A stretch of DNA of 64,000 nt from Pseudomonas brassicacearum (GTDB lineage Bacteria > Pseudomonadota > Gammaproteobacteria > Pseudomonadales > Pseudomonadaceae), in contig NZ_MOBJ01000003.1 in NCBI RefSeq assembly GCF_003732225.1, positions 119,167 through 183,166 of the forward strand. Direction: 5' to 3'. The notes beneath the pieces are model-generated. The model saw only the letters and a list, made by a program, of their open reading frames with translations, was not told where the DNA came from and did no database searches. The translations under genes and the position numbers were made by a program. Below, one piece after another: positions 53,086 to 63,847 of the stretch. Within the stretch, counting starts at the first letter, position 1. Every line of letters begins with the position of its first letter.

Positions 53086-53178
53086 GTGTCGCACTCCTTT
53101 AAGGATTCAATAATAAAAATAGGTAAAAAAATGGCTTAAGCCGTCACACCCCCAAGGATAGACGGCAATTGCAAGGAC

Positions 53179-54150
53179 TCAGCTCAATATGGAGATGGTC
53201 CCCAGGTATTTCAAGGCGCGTGGCAGATTGTCGCAATCGAGGCTGTCCAACCACTGTAAATCAGCCCAACTGCGCAGCCAGGTGAACTGGCGCTTCGCCA
53301 ATTGGCGCGTGGCAATGATCCCACGCTCCTGCATCTCGGCTGACGTCAGCTTGCCATCCAGGTAATCCCAGACTTGTCGGTAACCTACAGCGCGTATTGA
53401 CGGCAACCCGGCATGCAGGTCGCTTCTATTACGCAGGGCTACGACCTCGTCAATGAATCCCTGTTCCAACATTTGTGTGAATCTTTGTTTAATACGCTCA
53501 TGCAATACCTGACGGTTCGCCGGAGCGATAGCCAAGTTCGCGACAGTATAGGGCAATTGTTGACGACCCGAAGCGCCTGCGTCAGTACTTTGCGCAGATT
53601 GTATCGCGCGCAGGGTTGTCATGCTCTGACCACTGACCCGATAAACTTCCAGCGCCCGACTGAGCCGCTGCGGGTCGTTGGGGTGGATTCGCGCCGCCGA
53701 CACCGGATCGATCAACGCCAACTGATCGTGCAGGGCTTGCCAGCCAAGGCGTGCAGCCTCTTCCTCGATTTCAGCGCGAATCTGCGGATCAGCCGCTGGC
53801 ATATCGGCCAAACCTTCGAGCAAAGCCTTGTAATAGAGCATGGTGCCGCCGACCAGCAGCGGAATATTGCCGCGTGCAGTGATCTCGGCCATGGCCTCCA
53901 GGGCATCCCGGCGAAAGTCCGCCGCCGAATAGGCCTCGGCCGGATCGAGAATGTCGATCAACCGATGAGGAAACTCGGCCAACAGCTCTTTCGAAGGCTT
54001 GGCGGTGCCAATGTCCATGCCGCGATACACCAGCGCCGAGTCGACGCTGATCAGCTCGCAGGGCAGGACCTTGGTCAGCTCGATGGCCAGATCGGTCTTG
54101 CCCGCAGCGGTCGGGCCCATCAGGAATATCGCTGGAGGGAGCTGGCTCAT
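53179..54150 (-). CDS. miaA: tRNA dimethylallyltransferase MiaA
   Basis: A 323-residue enzyme adding dimethylallyl to A37 of tRNAs reading UNN codons. P-loop [11 protein letters not shown] (12-22), [18 protein letters not shown], and [17 protein letters not shown]. Start ATG 54150, overlapping the mutL stop by one base; longer readings into mutL are rejected. 93 bases before hfq, room for an hfq promoter. Confidence 0.96.
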   Translation of the reverse strand: MSQLPPAIFLMGPTAAGKTDLAIELTKVLPCELISVDSALVYRGMDIGTAKPSKELLAEFPHRLIDILDPAEAYSAADFRRDALEAMAEITARGNIPLLVGGTMLYYKALLEGLADMPAADPQIRAEIEEEAARLGWQALHDQLALIDPVSAARIHPNDPQRLSRALEVYRVSGQSMTTLRAIQSAQSTDAGASGRQQLPYTVANLAIAPANRQVLHERIKQRFTQMLEQGFIDEVVALRNRSDLHAGLPSIRAVGYRQVWDYLDGKLTSAEMQERGIIATRQLAKRQFTWLRSWADLQWLDSLDCDNLPRALKYLGTISILS

Positions 54151-56060
54151 CAACGACCGCGCAAAAACAGTTTGTCCAGATCGTCCAGGCCCAATTGGGT
54201 CCAGGTCGGTCGGCCATGATTGCATTGACCGCTGCGCTCGGTGTTTTCCATGTCCCGCAGCAGACCGTTCATTTCCGGCAAGGCCAGGCGCCGGTTGGCG
54301 CGGATCGCGCCGTGGCAGGCCATGGTCCCGAGCAATTCGTTCAGGTGCGCCTGAATCCGGTCGCTGGTGCCGTACTCCATCAGGTCGGCCAGTACGTCGT
54401 GCACCAGACGGTTGGCCTCGGCCTGCTTGAGCAATGCCGGGATCTGCCGGATCGCCAGGGTTTCCGGGCCCAGACGCTGAAGCTCGAAGCCGAGGCGCTG
54501 GAACCAGCTGACGTGCTCTTCGGCGCAATCGGCTTCACGCTGACTGACTGCAATCGACTCCGGCACCAGCAACGGCTGGCCGCTCAGGCCTTCGCTGGCC
54601 ATCGCGATTTTCAGGCGCTCGTACATGATCCGCTCGTGAGCGGCGTGCATGTCCACCAGCACCAGCCCTTGGGCGTTTTCCGAAAGTATGTAGATGCCTT
54701 TGAGTTGCGCCAGCGCATACCCCAGCGGCGGGATATCGCCCTGACCGTCAGGCAGTGCCGTGGCATTCGCTTCAGGCAATGGCGCAAAAAACTCGCGATA
54801 GGCAGCCTGGGCTTCAGCCACCGGCACGCCCGACTGCGGACGCGGCGTGTATTGGTATTGGTAACCGGCGCCGGCGCCCGAACCCGCCGGCGTATTAAAG
54901 GACGGTTGTGCCTGCGGCTGCTCCAGCAGCGCATTGGCCGCCAGACGCATTTCGCCTTGCGGGCCGAATTCGCCGGCTTCGATGCCGGTCGGCCTGACCA
55001 CGGCCGTCGCGACAGGCGCGGCCAGATGATCTTCCGGACGCACATCACCCAGAGCACGGTGCAAGGTGCCGTAGAGGAAGTCGTGGACCATGCGCCCGTC
55101 ACGGAAGCGCACTTCGTGTTTGGTCGGGTGCACGTTGACGTCGACGCCCGCCGGATCGACTTCGAAAAACAGTACGAACGTCGGATGCCGGCCGTTGAAC
55201 AGCACATCGCGATACGCCTGGCGCACCGCGTGGGCCACCAGTTTGTCGCGCACGGCACGGCCGTTCACAAAGAAATACTGCAAGTCCGCCTGGCTGCGGT
55301 TAAAGGTCGGCAACCCGACCCAACCCCACAAATGCAGGCCATTGCGCTCGATCTCGATCGGCAGCGCCTGCTCCAGGAAACCCGCGCCGCAGATCGCCGC
55401 CACACGCCGGGCGCGCGCGGCGTCGTCATGGGCTTCGTGCAAGCTGAGGATGGTCTTGCCGTTATGGCGCAGATGGAACGCCACGTCGAAACGCGCCAGC
55501 GCCAGACGCTTGATCACTTCTTGCAGGTGATCGAATTCGGTCTTTTCGGTCTTGAGAAATTTGCGCCGCGCCGGGGTGTTGAAGAACAGGTCGCGAACCT
55601 CAACCGAGGTGCCCACCGGATGGGCCGCTGGCTGAACGCGAGGCGCCATGTCCCGGCCTTCGGTCTCGACCTGCCAGGCCTGATCGGCATCCCGGGTGCG
55701 GGACGTCAGGGTCAGGCGCGCAACGGAGCTGATCGACGCGAGTGCTTCACCGCGAAACCCGAGGCTCATGACCTGCTCGAGATCTTCGAGATTGCGAATC
55801 TTGCTGGTGGCATGTCGCGCCAGCGCCAACGGCAAATCATCGGCGGAGATGCCGCTGCCATCATCGCGAACCCGCAGCAGCTTGACGCCACCCTGCTCGA
55901 CATCGACGTCGATTCGCTTGGCGCCGGAGTCGAGGCTGTTTTCCAGCAGCTCCTTGATTACCGAAGCCGGGCGCTCAACCACCTCACCGGCAGCAATCTG
56001 GTTCGCCAGGCGCGGGCTGAGCAGCTCGATACGCGCTGCGCTGTTCACGGCCTCGTTCAT
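54150..56060 (-). CDS. mutL: DNA mismatch repair protein MutL
   Basis: A 636-residue MutL. N-terminal GHKL ATPase ([30 protein letters not shown]), a Pro/Gln/Gly-rich linker (about 365-450) and a C-terminal dimerisation domain carrying [12 protein letters not shown], the metal-binding motif D-x-H-A-x2-E-x4-E of nicking MutL proteins. Overlaps amiB by four bases. Confidence 0.96.
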   Translation of the reverse strand: MNEAVNSAARIELLSPRLANQIAAGEVVERPASVIKELLENSLDSGAKRIDVDVEQGGVKLLRVRDDGSGISADDLPLALARHATSKIRNLEDLEQVMSLGFRGEALASISSVARLTLTSRTRDADQAWQVETEGRDMAPRVQPAAHPVGTSVEVRDLFFNTPARRKFLKTEKTEFDHLQEVIKRLALARFDVAFHLRHNGKTILSLHEAHDDAARARRVAAICGAGFLEQALPIEIERNGLHLWGWVGLPTFNRSQADLQYFFVNGRAVRDKLVAHAVRQAYRDVLFNGRHPTFVLFFEVDPAGVDVNVHPTKHEVRFRDGRMVHDFLYGTLHRALGDVRPEDHLAAPVATAVVRPTGIEAGEFGPQGEMRLAANALLEQPQAQPSFNTPAGSGAGAGYQYQYTPRPQSGVPVAEAQAAYREFFAPLPEANATALPDGQGDIPPLGYALAQLKGIYILSENAQGLVLVDMHAAHERIMYERLKIAMASEGLSGQPLLVPESIAVSQREADCAEEHVSWFQRLGFELQRLGPETLAIRQIPALLKQAEANRLVHDVLADLMEYGTSDRIQAHLNELLGTMACHGAIRANRRLALPEMNGLLRDMENTERSGQCNHGRPTWTQLGLDDLDKLFLRGR

Positions 56061-57493
56061 TCCTTGGCCGCCAGTTCGGTGCCCGGGATATTCAGGTGCT
56101 GGCCGATTTTCAGTTCGTCGGATTGCAGGTTGTTGGCACTGCGCAGGGTCGCCGGCGAGACCTGATAACGCACGGCGATCATCGCCAGGGTTTCACCCGG
56201 GCGCACCGTGTGGTCACGCGGCCCTTGGGCAATCTTGCCGGAATCGCGGAGCCAGGCGATGTAGGTGCCCGGTGGCGGGTTCTGCTGGAAGAACTGGCGC
56301 ACGCCCGCGCTGATCGAACGGGCCAGCGCTTGCTGGTGACCGGACGCAGCCAGTTTCGAGGCCTCGTTGGAGTTGGAGATAAACCCGGTTTCCACCAGGA
56401 TCGACGGGATGTCCGGCGACTTCAACACCATGAACCCGGCCTGCTCGACGCGCTGCTTGTGCAACGGCGTGACACGGCCGATGTTGCTCAGCACCTTCTG
56501 GCCGACGTTCAGGCTGGAAGTCAGCGAGGCGGTCATCGACAGATCGAGCAGCACGCCGGCGAGCATCTTGTCCTTGTCGTCGAGGCTGACGTTGCCGGCA
56601 CCGCCGATCAAGTCGGAACGGTTTTCGCTGTCGGCCAGCCAACGCGCGGTCTCGGACGTCGCGCCGCGCTCAGACAAGGCGAATACCGAGGCACCAAACG
56701 CTGCAGCCGATGGCGCCGCGTCGGCGTGGATCGAGACGAACAGGTCGGCGCCCTTCTTGCGGGCAATCTCGGTACGGCCGCGCAACGGAATGAAGTAGTC
56801 GCCGGTACGGGTCAGCTCGGCACGGAAGCCTTTCATGCCGTTGACCTGGCGCTGCAGCTCGCGGGCGATGGCCAGCACCACGTCTTTCTCGTGTTGGCCA
56901 CGGGAACCGGAAGCGCCCGGATCTTCGCCGCCGTGACCGGCATCGATGACCACGATGATGTCGCGCTTGCCGGCCGGAGCAGGCGGCAGCTTGATTGCCG
57001 GCTCAACCGGGGTCACCGGCACTGCCGGCACGGTGGCGACGGTTGGGGTCGGGGTCGGTGCAGGCGGCGGCGCGGCATCGGCGGCGTTGTCGAACAGGTC
57101 GACCACCAGTCGGTTGCCGTACTGCGCATTCGGCGCCAGTACGAAACTTTTCGGGGTAACGGCTTTTTTCAGGTCGATGACCACCCGCAGATCGGTCGGC
57201 GTGCGCTGAGCCGAACGCATGTCGGTAATCGGGGTATTGGCGGTAGAGACCTTCAGCGGTGCGCCGAGGACTGCGCCATTGATGTCAATCACCAGACGAT
57301 CCGGGGACGTCAGGGTAAAGACGCTGTGCTGGACCGGGCCAGACAGGTCGAACACCAGTCGCGTGTTATCCGGTGCCCGCCACAGGCGAACACTGTTGAC
57401 CTTTGTCGCGGCCACAGCGTCGACGGCCAGTGCCGTAAGCAGCATTCCTACGACAGCAACCAACGCGCGAAAGCGCATACCTAACCCCATCAT
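56057..57493 (-). CDS. amiB: N-acetylmuramoyl-L-alanine amidase AmiB
   Basis: A 478-residue periplasmic amidase that cuts septal peptidoglycan for cell separation. Signal peptide to about 29, AMIN domain (about 30-135), Pro/Thr/Val linker, amidase_3 domain with zinc ligands in [10 protein letters not shown] (H, E), SIHADA (H) and VETGFISN (E), and a LysM at 425-472. ATG 57493 or the in-frame ATG 57478 may be the start. Directly follows tsaE. Confidence 0.95.
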   Translation of the reverse strand: MMGLGMRFRALVAVVGMLLTALAVDAVAATKVNSVRLWRAPDNTRLVFDLSGPVQHSVFTLTSPDRLVIDINGAVLGAPLKVSTANTPITDMRSAQRTPTDLRVVIDLKKAVTPKSFVLAPNAQYGNRLVVDLFDNAADAAPPPAPTPTPTVATVPAVPVTPVEPAIKLPPAPAGKRDIIVVIDAGHGGEDPGASGSRGQHEKDVVLAIARELQRQVNGMKGFRAELTRTGDYFIPLRGRTEIARKKGADLFVSIHADAAPSAAAFGASVFALSERGATSETARWLADSENRSDLIGGAGNVSLDDKDKMLAGVLLDLSMTASLTSSLNVGQKVLSNIGRVTPLHKQRVEQAGFMVLKSPDIPSILVETGFISNSNEASKLAASGHQQALARSISAGVRQFFQQNPPPGTYIAWLRDSGKIAQGPRDHTVRPGETLAMIAVRYQVSPATLRSANNLQSDELKIGQHLNIPGTELAAKE

Positions 57494-57964
57494 TTATTTG
57501 AATTCCAATGCCAAAGCGGCACACCAAGACTCGCCACGCAAACCTTGGGGCGACAGATTCAGCGAACGCCCGCTGTCATGCGGGCTAATGGTAATGGTCA
57601 GGTCGGGCTTTGGCAAAAAGCCTGCACCCTTCTGGGGCCACTCGATCAGACACAGTGCATCGTCTTCGAGATAGTCGCGGATGCCGAGAAACTCCAGTTC
57701 CTCCGGATCGACCAGTCGATAAAGGTCGAAGTGGAAGGCGCGAATGTGGCCGATCTCGTAGGGTTCGACCAAGGTGAAGGTCGGACTTTTTACCGCCCCA
57801 ATATGCCCCAAACCACGAATAATACCCCGCGACAGGGTGGTTTTGCCCGCCCCCAGGTCACCGTCCAGAAAGATGATGCCGTGCCCTTGGGTCACTTGAG
57901 CGATACGGTTGCCCAACACCACCATGGCGTCTTCATTGGCCAGATACAGGGTTACTTCAGACAC
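57494..57964 (-). CDS. tsaE: tRNA threonylcarbamoyladenosine ATPase TsaE
   Basis: A 156-residue P-loop protein (GDLGAGKTTLSRG, about 33-45) of the TsaBDE complex that makes t6A37 in tRNA. Overlaps the end of the nnr gene upstream by 13 bases. Confidence 0.95.
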   Translation of the reverse strand: MSEVTLYLANEDAMVVLGNRIAQVTQGHGIIFLDGDLGAGKTTLSRGIIRGLGHIGAVKSPTFTLVEPYEIGHIRAFHFDLYRLVDPEELEFLGIRDYLEDDALCLIEWPQKGAGFLPKPDLTITISPHDSGRSLNLSPQGLRGESWCAALALEFK

Positions 57965-59451
57965 GGTGCTTGCTCCTCCAGCAACTGACGAATGGCGGGA
58001 ATCAGATCACTGGCCGCCAGCCCCCGGCCATATTTACCTTCGCGTTCGCCAGCGTTGGCGTGCAGCCAGACCGCCAGGCAAGCCGCATCGAACGGGTTCA
58101 GGCCCTGAGCCAGCAAGGCACCGACCAATCCGGCCAGTACATCCCCCAGCCCCGCGCTAGCCATGGCCGGATGACCTTGATGGCACAGCGCCAAACGACC
58201 ATCGGGACTGGCAATCAGGCTGCCGGCCCCTTTGAGAATGACGGTAGTTGAATATTTTTTGCTCAATGCATGGGCCGCGGCAGGGCGATCGGCTTGAACC
58301 TCGTCCGTGGAAATCCCCAACAACCGCGCCGCCTCCCCCGGATGCGGAGTGATCACGCAATCTTTCGGCAGGCGCACATCACCCAGGCTCAGCAGATTCA
58401 GCGCATCGGCGTCCCAAACCTGCGGCAACGGGGCGTTTGCCGCCGCCGACAATAAGCTGCGACCCCACGCGCCCTTACCGAGACCCGGCCCGACCACCAC
58501 CACGCTGACTTGCTCAAGCGGGCCCATCAGCTGATTGGCCGAGTGAGTGCCCAGAACCATGACCTCGGGCACCCGCGCCAATGCGGCCGCAACATGCTCG
58601 CTGCGGGTGGCCAGAGACACCATGCCCGCGCCGCTGCGCAGGGCGCTTTGGGCGCTCAAGAGGATGGCGCCGCCGAAACCACGATCGCCACCGATCAGCA
58701 GGACGTGACCGAACCGGCCTTTATGAGCGCTCGGTGCCCGAGCAGCCAGGCGCGGCAGGTTGCCGGGATTCAGGCGATGAGCACTGACGGCGCTTTCGGC
58801 GACGATCTGCGGGTCGGCTTGCAGATCGTTGAACTGCAACTCCCCCACCTGATCCGCCGCATCGCCGGTGAACAGCCCAAGCTTGAGGCCGATGAAAGTC
58901 ACGGTGAGGTCGGCCCGAACCGCAACCCCGAGGACCCGCCCGGTATCGGCGCACAACCCCGATGGGATATCCACCGCTGCAACGGGCAAGCCACAGGTAT
59001 TGATCACCTTGATCGCGGCGGCATAGGGCTCGCGCACCTCACCGCTCAGACCGGTGCCCAGCAGCGCATCCAGCACCACGCCACGCAGCTCGCTCGAAGG
59101 TGTCCAGGCCTCGACGACAACCCCGGCGGCCAGCGACTCGGCATGCGCCAGCGCTGCATCACCCTGCAAGCGCGACGGTTCAGTCACCGCCAGCACTCGC
59201 ACCTGCCAGCCGGCTCGCAGAGCCAGCACCGCCACCAGATAACCGTCCCCGGCGTTATTGCCGTGGCCCGCCAACACGCTGAGTTCAGTAGCCTTCGGCC
59301 AGTGCCGGACCAACGCTCGCCACGTCGCCCGGGCAGCCCGATGCATCAATTCGAAGCCCGTTGTCCCGGCCGCAATCAGCCGCGCATCGAGCGCCCGGAC
59401 CTGTGCGGCGCTGTACAGCGCGTCGGGTAAATGGTGTTTTGTCTGCGGCAT
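57952..59451 (-). CDS. nnr: Bifunctional NAD(P)H-hydrate epimerase / dehydratase
   Basis: A 499-residue fusion that repairs hydrated NADH/NADPH. N-terminal YjeF_N epimerase (about 12-220; GHGNNAGDGYLVA) and C-terminal ADP-dependent dehydratase (about 230-490; ITPHPGEAARLLG and AGLGDVLAG with the catalytic Asp). The canonical G-S-G-D is A-G-L-G-D here. First gene of the nnr-tsaE-amiB-mutL-miaA-hfq-hfl series; divergent from queG. Confidence 0.93.
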   Translation of the reverse strand: MPQTKHHLPDALYSAAQVRALDARLIAAGTTGFELMHRAARATWRALVRHWPKATELSVLAGHGNNAGDGYLVAVLALRAGWQVRVLAVTEPSRLQGDAALAHAESLAAGVVVEAWTPSSELRGVVLDALLGTGLSGEVREPYAAAIKVINTCGLPVAAVDIPSGLCADTGRVLGVAVRADLTVTFIGLKLGLFTGDAADQVGELQFNDLQADPQIVAESAVSAHRLNPGNLPRLAARAPSAHKGRFGHVLLIGGDRGFGGAILLSAQSALRSGAGMVSLATRSEHVAAALARVPEVMVLGTHSANQLMGPLEQVSVVVVGPGLGKGAWGRSLLSAAANAPLPQVWDADALNLLSLGDVRLPKDCVITPHPGEAARLLGISTDEVQADRPAAAHALSKKYSTTVILKGAGSLIASPDGRLALCHQGHPAMASAGLGDVLAGLVGALLAQGLNPFDAACLAVWLHANAGEREGKYGRGLAASDLIPAIRQLLEEQAPCLK

Positions 59452-59514
59452 GCGTCTTCAGGCTCCGATGTCTGGCAGAATTATACGCACCTCAGCTCCG
59501 GTTTCCCCTGTCTC

Positions 59515-60579
59515 ATGCCTGCAATTACTACAGATCTTCCTGCTCTCGCCCAATCAATCAAAGACTGGGGCCGCGAGTTGGGCTTTCAACAAGTTGGCAT
59601 CAGTGGTCTGGACCTGGCTGAGCATGAACAACACCTGGAACGCTGGCTCGAAGCCGGCTACCACGGCGAAATGGACTACATGGGCGCCCACGGCAGCAAA
59701 CGCTCGCACCCGGAAGAGCTGGTGCCGGGCACGTTGCGGGTGGTTTCGCTGCGCATGGACTACCTGCCGGGCGACACTGAAATGGCCAAACGCCTGGGCC
59801 AACCGGAAAAAGCCTATGTCTCGCGCTATGCGCTGGGCCGCGACTACCACAAGCTGATCCGCAAACGCGTGCAACAACTGGCAGAGAAGATTCAGCAGGT
59901 CATCGGCCCCTTCGGCTACAGGGCCTTCGTCGACAGCGCCCCGGTGCTGGAAAAAGCCATCGCCGAACAGGCAGGTCTCGGCTGGATCGGCAAAAACACT
60001 CTGGTACTGAACCGCAAGGCCGGCAGTTACTTCTTTTTGAGCGAACTGTTCGTCGACCTGCCGCTGCCAGTGGACCCACCCCACAGCACCGAACACTGCG
60101 GACGCTGCACGGCGTGCCTGGACATCTGCCCGACCAAGGCCTTCGTCGGCCCCTATGTACTGGACGCGCGACGCTGCATTTCGTACCTGACCATCGAGCT
60201 GAAAAGTGCAATCCCCGAAGACTTGCGGCCGCTGATCGGCAATCGGGTGTTCGGTTGCGATGATTGCCAGATCGTTTGCCCGTGGAACCGCTTCGCCCGC
60301 CCGTCCGGTGAAAGCGACTTCAAACCGCGACACAACCTCGACAACGCCGAGCTGGCCGAGCTGTTCATGTGGGATGAAGAGAAATTCCTGAGCAGCACCG
60401 AAGGCTCGCCGTTGCGCCGAGCCGGCTATGAGCGCTGGCTGCGCAATTTGGCCGTGGGACTGGGTAACGCACCTTCAACGATTCCGGTGCTGGAAGCCCT
60501 GAAAGCACGGGTCGATTACCCATCGGAGTTGGTACGCGAACACGTGGCGTGGGCCCTGAAACAACACGGACTCCCGTAG
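59515..60579 (+). CDS. queG: Epoxyqueuosine reductase QueG
   Basis: A 354-residue B12- and iron-sulfur enzyme that reduces epoxyqueuosine to queuosine in tRNA, the last step. Two 4Fe-4S motifs: CGRCTACLDICP (about 196-207) and CDDCQIVCPW (about 246-255, with the preceding Cys). ATG 59515; the in-frame extension to 59431 overlaps nnr's start and is rejected. Confidence 0.95.
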   Translation: MPAITTDLPALAQSIKDWGRELGFQQVGISGLDLAEHEQHLERWLEAGYHGEMDYMGAHGSKRSHPEELVPGTLRVVSLRMDYLPGDTEMAKRLGQPEKAYVSRYALGRDYHKLIRKRVQQLAEKIQQVIGPFGYRAFVDSAPVLEKAIAEQAGLGWIGKNTLVLNRKAGSYFFLSELFVDLPLPVDPPHSTEHCGRCTACLDICPTKAFVGPYVLDARRCISYLTIELKSAIPEDLRPLIGNRVFGCDDCQIVCPWNRFARPSGESDFKPRHNLDNAELAELFMWDEEKFLSSTEGSPLRRAGYERWLRNLAVGLGNAPSTIPVLEALKARVDYPSELVREHVAWALKQHGLP

Positions 60580-60654
60580 GAGCTGCCGAAGGCTGCGATC
60601 TTTTGACGTTGATTTTTCAAGATCAAAAGATCGCAGCCTTCGGCAGCTCCTACG
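60576..60654. repeat. Second-family inverted repeat (GTAGGAGCTGCCGAAGGCTG type)
   Basis: Two inverted copies of about 30 bases, nearly perfect, related to 44364-44446 but with GAAGG in place of GCAGG. It begins at the queG stop codon and can act as its terminator. Confidence 0.85.
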
Positions 60655-60657
60655 TGA

Positions 60658-60697
60658 GATCGCAAGATCGCAAGATCGTGAGATCGTGAGATCGCGG
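60658..60697. repeat. 8-base tandem repeat (GATCGCAA/GATCGTGA)
   Basis: Five successive octamers: GATCGCAA twice, GATCGTGA twice, GATCGCGG once. Lies between the inverted repeat and the stop of the UPF0126 gene. Every unit contains a GATC. Confidence 0.85.
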
Positions 60698-60699
60698 TG

Positions 60700-61311
60700 T
60701 CAGGCTTCGTCGTTGTAAACGAACTTGGGCATTTCCCAGTGGAAACGAATCGCCAGCAAGCGCAGCAGGAAGCCGCCAAACAAGGTGATCAGGATCGCCT
60801 GTTCGCCGGGTAATTGCAGGTAAAGGCAAAGCATGTAGCACCACGCGGCAGCGAACGAGACGCTGGCGTAGAGCTCGCGACGGAAGATCAGCGGGATGTC
60901 GTTGCAGAAGATGTCACGCAGGATGCCGCCGAACACCCCGGTGATCACCCCGCTGACCGACGCCACCAACATGCCGTGGCCCATTTCCAGCGCGGTCATG
61001 CAGCCAATCAGGGTAAATGCCACCAGCCCCACGGCGTCGAGCACCAGGAACAGCGAGCGCAGATGGCGCATCCAGCGTGCCGTAAAGACCGTGAACATCG
61101 CCGCGACGGAGGTCAGCACCAGGTATTCCGGGTGTTTGACCCAGGTCAGCGGGTAGTGTCCGAGCAACACGTCGCGCACCGAACCACCGCCCAGGGCCGT
61201 CACGCAGGCGATCAGCACCACGCCAAACCAGTCCATGCCACGCCGACCGGCAGACAACGCGCCGGTCATGGCTTCAGCGGTAATGGCAATCAGGTAGAGC
61301 ATCAGCAACAT
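60700..61311 (-). CDS. UPF0126 (TRIC-like) membrane protein
   Basis: A 203-residue inner-membrane protein of about seven helices built of two similar halves, each with a GG-x2-RD motif: ALGGGSVRDVLLG and VFGGILRDIFC. This is the bacterial TRIC-type cation channel family (also YicG). The transported ion cannot be told. Single gene, converging on queG. Confidence 0.88.
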   Translation of the reverse strand: MLLMLYLIAITAEAMTGALSAGRRGMDWFGVVLIACVTALGGGSVRDVLLGHYPLTWVKHPEYLVLTSVAAMFTVFTARWMRHLRSLFLVLDAVGLVAFTLIGCMTALEMGHGMLVASVSGVITGVFGGILRDIFCNDIPLIFRRELYASVSFAAAWCYMLCLYLQLPGEQAILITLFGGFLLRLLAIRFHWEMPKFVYNDEA

Positions 61312-61418
61312 GGTGGCGGTCCTTACGAGAAGGCGCGCAGTCTACTCAGATCGTTGGGGCACCAAAAGGGGGCGCTGGAGAATCTACTTCCGTACCATCC
61401 CCAGTGGCTGGGCGGACG

Positions 61419-61487
61419 CCATCGCGAGCAAGCTCGCTCCCACAGGAACAACGCAATCCAGTGTGGGAGCGAGCCTGCTCGCGATGG
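61419..61487. repeat. REP doublet
   Basis: Inverted pair of the common REP between orn and the UPF0126 gene; the right copy has one variant base (GAGCCTGCTCGC). Confidence 0.9.
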
Positions 61488-61509
61488 GGCCGGAACTGGC
61501 GCTGCAGGA

Positions 61510-62052
61510 TCAGAACTTGATGAAGTGCGTGCGGTAATGCTGCAGCTCGGCGATCGACTCGCGGATGTCGTCCAGCGCCAGGTGGGTGCTGCCCTTCTTG
61601 AAGCTGTCGCGTACGTCCGGAGCCCAGCGTGCGGCCAGTTCCTTCAAGGTCGAGACGTCGAGGTTGCGGTAGTGGAAGTAGCTTTCCAGCGACTTCATGT
61701 GCGTATAAAGGAAGCGACGGTCCTGGCAAATGCTGTTGCCGCAGATCGGCGACTTGCCCTTCGGCACCCACTTCTCCAGGAAGGCGATGGTCTCGGCTTC
61801 GGCTTCAGCCATACTGATGCGGCTGTCGCGTACCCGCTGGGTCAGGCCAGAGCCACCGTGTTGACGGGTGTTCCACTCGTCCATGCCCGCCAGGATCTCA
61901 TCGCTGTGGTGAATGGCGATCACCGGGCCTTCGGCCAAGGTGTTGAGATTGCTGTCGGTGACAATGGTGGCCATCTCGATGATGACGTCGGTGTCAGGGT
62001 TCAGACCGGTCATTTCCAGATCGATCCAAATCAGATTCTGCGGGTTTTGCAT
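61510..62052 (-). CDS. orn: Oligoribonuclease
   Basis: A 180-residue DEDDh 3'-5' exonuclease that degrades dinucleotides, including pGpG from c-di-GMP turnover. Metal-binding residues in WIDLEMTGL (D, E), a central Asp, and HLALDDI (H, D). Start ATG 62052 with GAGGAG; the in-frame extension to 62076 is rejected. Divergent from rsgA. Confidence 0.96.
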   Translation of the reverse strand: MQNPQNLIWIDLEMTGLNPDTDVIIEMATIVTDSNLNTLAEGPVIAIHHSDEILAGMDEWNTRQHGGSGLTQRVRDSRISMAEAEAETIAFLEKWVPKGKSPICGNSICQDRRFLYTHMKSLESYFHYRNLDVSTLKELAARWAPDVRDSFKKGSTHLALDDIRESIAELQHYRTHFIKF

Positions 62053-62159
62053 GTGTCGGCTCCTCGGCGTAGGCATGCAGTTTAGCCTAGAGGACTCTCG
62101 GGGCGTGCTAAACTCGCGGCCGTTTTACCTAATCGCTGCATTATCGACACGGAACACCC

Positions 62160-63191
62160 ATGGCCAAACGCCAACTCAATCGTCGTCAAAACTGGCGCAT
62201 CGAAAAGATTCAAGGCGAGCGCGCTGCCCGCGCCGCCAAACGCGAATCCTCTGCCGTAGAAGCGCTGGAGGGCGGTGACCTTGGCCCCGAGCAAACGGGC
62301 CTGGTGATCGCGCACTTCGGTGTGCAGGTCGAGGTCGAGGCCCGCGACGGCGAACTCGCCGGTCAGGTATTCCGCTGCCACTTGCGAGCCAACCTGCCTG
62401 CGCTGGTGACCGGCGACCAGGTGGTCTGGCGCGCCGGTAACCAGGGCATCGGCGTAATCGTCGCGCAACTGCCGCGCAACACCGAACTGTGCCGTCCCGA
62501 CAGCCGTGGTCAGCTCAAGCCGGTAGCAGCCAACGTCGACATGATCGTGATTGTCTTCGCTCCACTGCCCGAGCCTCACGCCAACCTGATCGACCGTTAC
62601 CTGGTCGCCGCCGAACACGCCGGCATTCGTCCGTTGCTGCTGCTCAACAAATTCGACCTGATCGACGAGCAGAATGCGCCGGCGCTGAATGCCTTGCTGG
62701 CGGTTTACCGCACGCTGGGCTACCCGGTACTGGAAGTCTCGGCGCATCACGGCAATGGCATGGAGCAGTTGCAGGAACAACTGGACGGGCGCATCAGCGT
62801 GTTCGTCGGTCAGTCCGGCGTCGGCAAGTCCTCACTGGTCAATAGCCTGTTGCCAGAAGTCGAAACCCGCGTCGGCCCGTTGTCCGAGTTGTCCGGCCAG
62901 GGCACCCACACCACCACCACTGCGCGGTTGTTCCACTTCCCCGGCGGCGGTGAGTTGATCGACTCCCCGGGTATTCGGGAATTCGGCCTGGGCCACGTCA
63001 GCCGTGCCGATGTCGAAGCCGGTTTCATCGAGTTCAACGACTTGATCGGCACCTGCCGTTTCCGCGACTGCAAGCACGACCGCGAACCCGGTTGCGCCCT
63101 GCTCAAGGCGCTGGAAGACGGCCGCGTGCAACAGCAGCGCATGAACAGCTACCGCTCGATCATCGCCAGCCTGCCCGAAACCAGCTATTAA
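62160..63191 (+). CDS. rsgA: Ribosome small subunit-dependent GTPase RsgA
   Basis: A 343-residue circularly permuted GTPase for 30S maturation. N-terminal OB domain, GTPase motifs in permuted order: G4 NKFDL, G1 [10 protein letters not shown]3 DSPG; C-terminal zinc knuckle [14 protein letters not shown]. Highly basic N-terminus. Last core gene before the accessory region at the right edge. Confidence 0.96.
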   Translation: MAKRQLNRRQNWRIEKIQGERAARAAKRESSAVEALEGGDLGPEQTGLVIAHFGVQVEVEARDGELAGQVFRCHLRANLPALVTGDQVVWRAGNQGIGVIVAQLPRNTELCRPDSRGQLKPVAANVDMIVIVFAPLPEPHANLIDRYLVAAEHAGIRPLLLLNKFDLIDEQNAPALNALLAVYRTLGYPVLEVSAHHGNGMEQLQEQLDGRISVFVGQSGVGKSSLVNSLLPEVETRVGPLSELSGQGTHTTTTARLFHFPGGGELIDSPGIREFGLGHVSRADVEAGFIEFNDLIGTCRFRDCKHDREPGCALLKALEDGRVQQQRMNSYRSIIASLPETSY

Positions 63192-63436
63192 ACAGACTGT
63201 CTGCGCCCCTGCCGTCCAGCAGGGGTGCGGGCTGCTCTGCACGCCTTACACCCGCACCCCGAGCCATAAACAAAAGAACCTTCTGTAGGGCTTTTTGCCT
63301 CGCCAAAGAAGGACTCTTCTCTTTGTTTTCGGGCACCTTGTTGCCCTGATCTATTCCCCTACATTCACTCCCTCTTCGTGCCGCCAACCCGGCTGCGCGG
63401 GCACCCGTTCGCTGCGTGCGAACCGAGGGACACCCC
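63192..63436. other. Gap between rsgA and the TIR gene
   Basis: No gene is seen. A perfect inverted repeat GTTCGC-TGCGT-GCGAAC lies at 63407-63423, directly before the ribosome site of the TIR gene. It could be an operator or a translational control hairpin. Confidence 0.5.
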
Positions 63437-63844
63437 ATGCAAACCTTTCATTTGTTCATCAGCCATTCGTGGAACTACTCAGATGCCCACGACAACCTCG
63501 TCAAGCTTCTGAAGGCTCATCCGAGCTTCGCCTTCAAGAATTTTTCCGTCCCGCAGGAAGACCCGATCATCGGTGCGCGAACCGATAAGCAGCTGGTAGA
63601 AGCCATTGAAAACCAGATCCGGCCCTGTTCGGCAGTACTGATCATGGCGGGCATGTATTCCACTTACAGCAAGTGGATCAACAAGGAAATCGAGATCGCC
63701 AAACGCATGGGCAAAGTGATCATTGCGATCAAGCCCTTCGGAGCCGAACGGATTAGCGCTGTGGTGCGCGAGGCTGCCCACGCCGAATGCGCGTGGAACA
63801 CCAACAGCATTGTCAGCACCATTCACAAGCACGCGGCGGGGTGA
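63437..63844 (+). CDS. TIR-like protein of ThsB/DUF1863 type
   Basis: A 135-residue single-domain protein. It opens MQTFHLFISHSWNYSD, the HxFISHSW form of the TIR-like DUF1863/ThsB family. A later strand-helix reads SKWINKEIEIAKRMGK (residues 78-93), where E84 or E86 sits at the position of the catalytic glutamate of NAD-cleaving TIR domains. In Thoeris systems such proteins sense phage and make a cyclic ADP-ribose-type signal that activates an effector. Start ATG 63437 with GAGGGA upstream; the longer in-frame reading to 63416 lacks it. The next ORF starts four bases after the stop. Confidence 0.8.
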   Translation: MQTFHLFISHSWNYSDAHDNLVKLLKAHPSFAFKNFSVPQEDPIIGARTDKQLVEAIENQIRPCSAVLIMAGMYSTYSKWINKEIEIAKRMGKVIIAIKPFGAERISAVVREAAHAECAWNTNSIVSTIHKHAAG

Positions 63845-63847
63845 GTG

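Noticed and set aside
54151..54528. N-terminal extension of MiaA into the mutL gene
   Set aside because: This stretch is out-of-frame mutL sequence; the MiaA P-loop start follows directly after the ATG at 54150.
54195..56165. Long plus-strand open frame (656 codons)
   Set aside because: Antisense shadow of mutL; rich in His, Gln and Arg, no domain.
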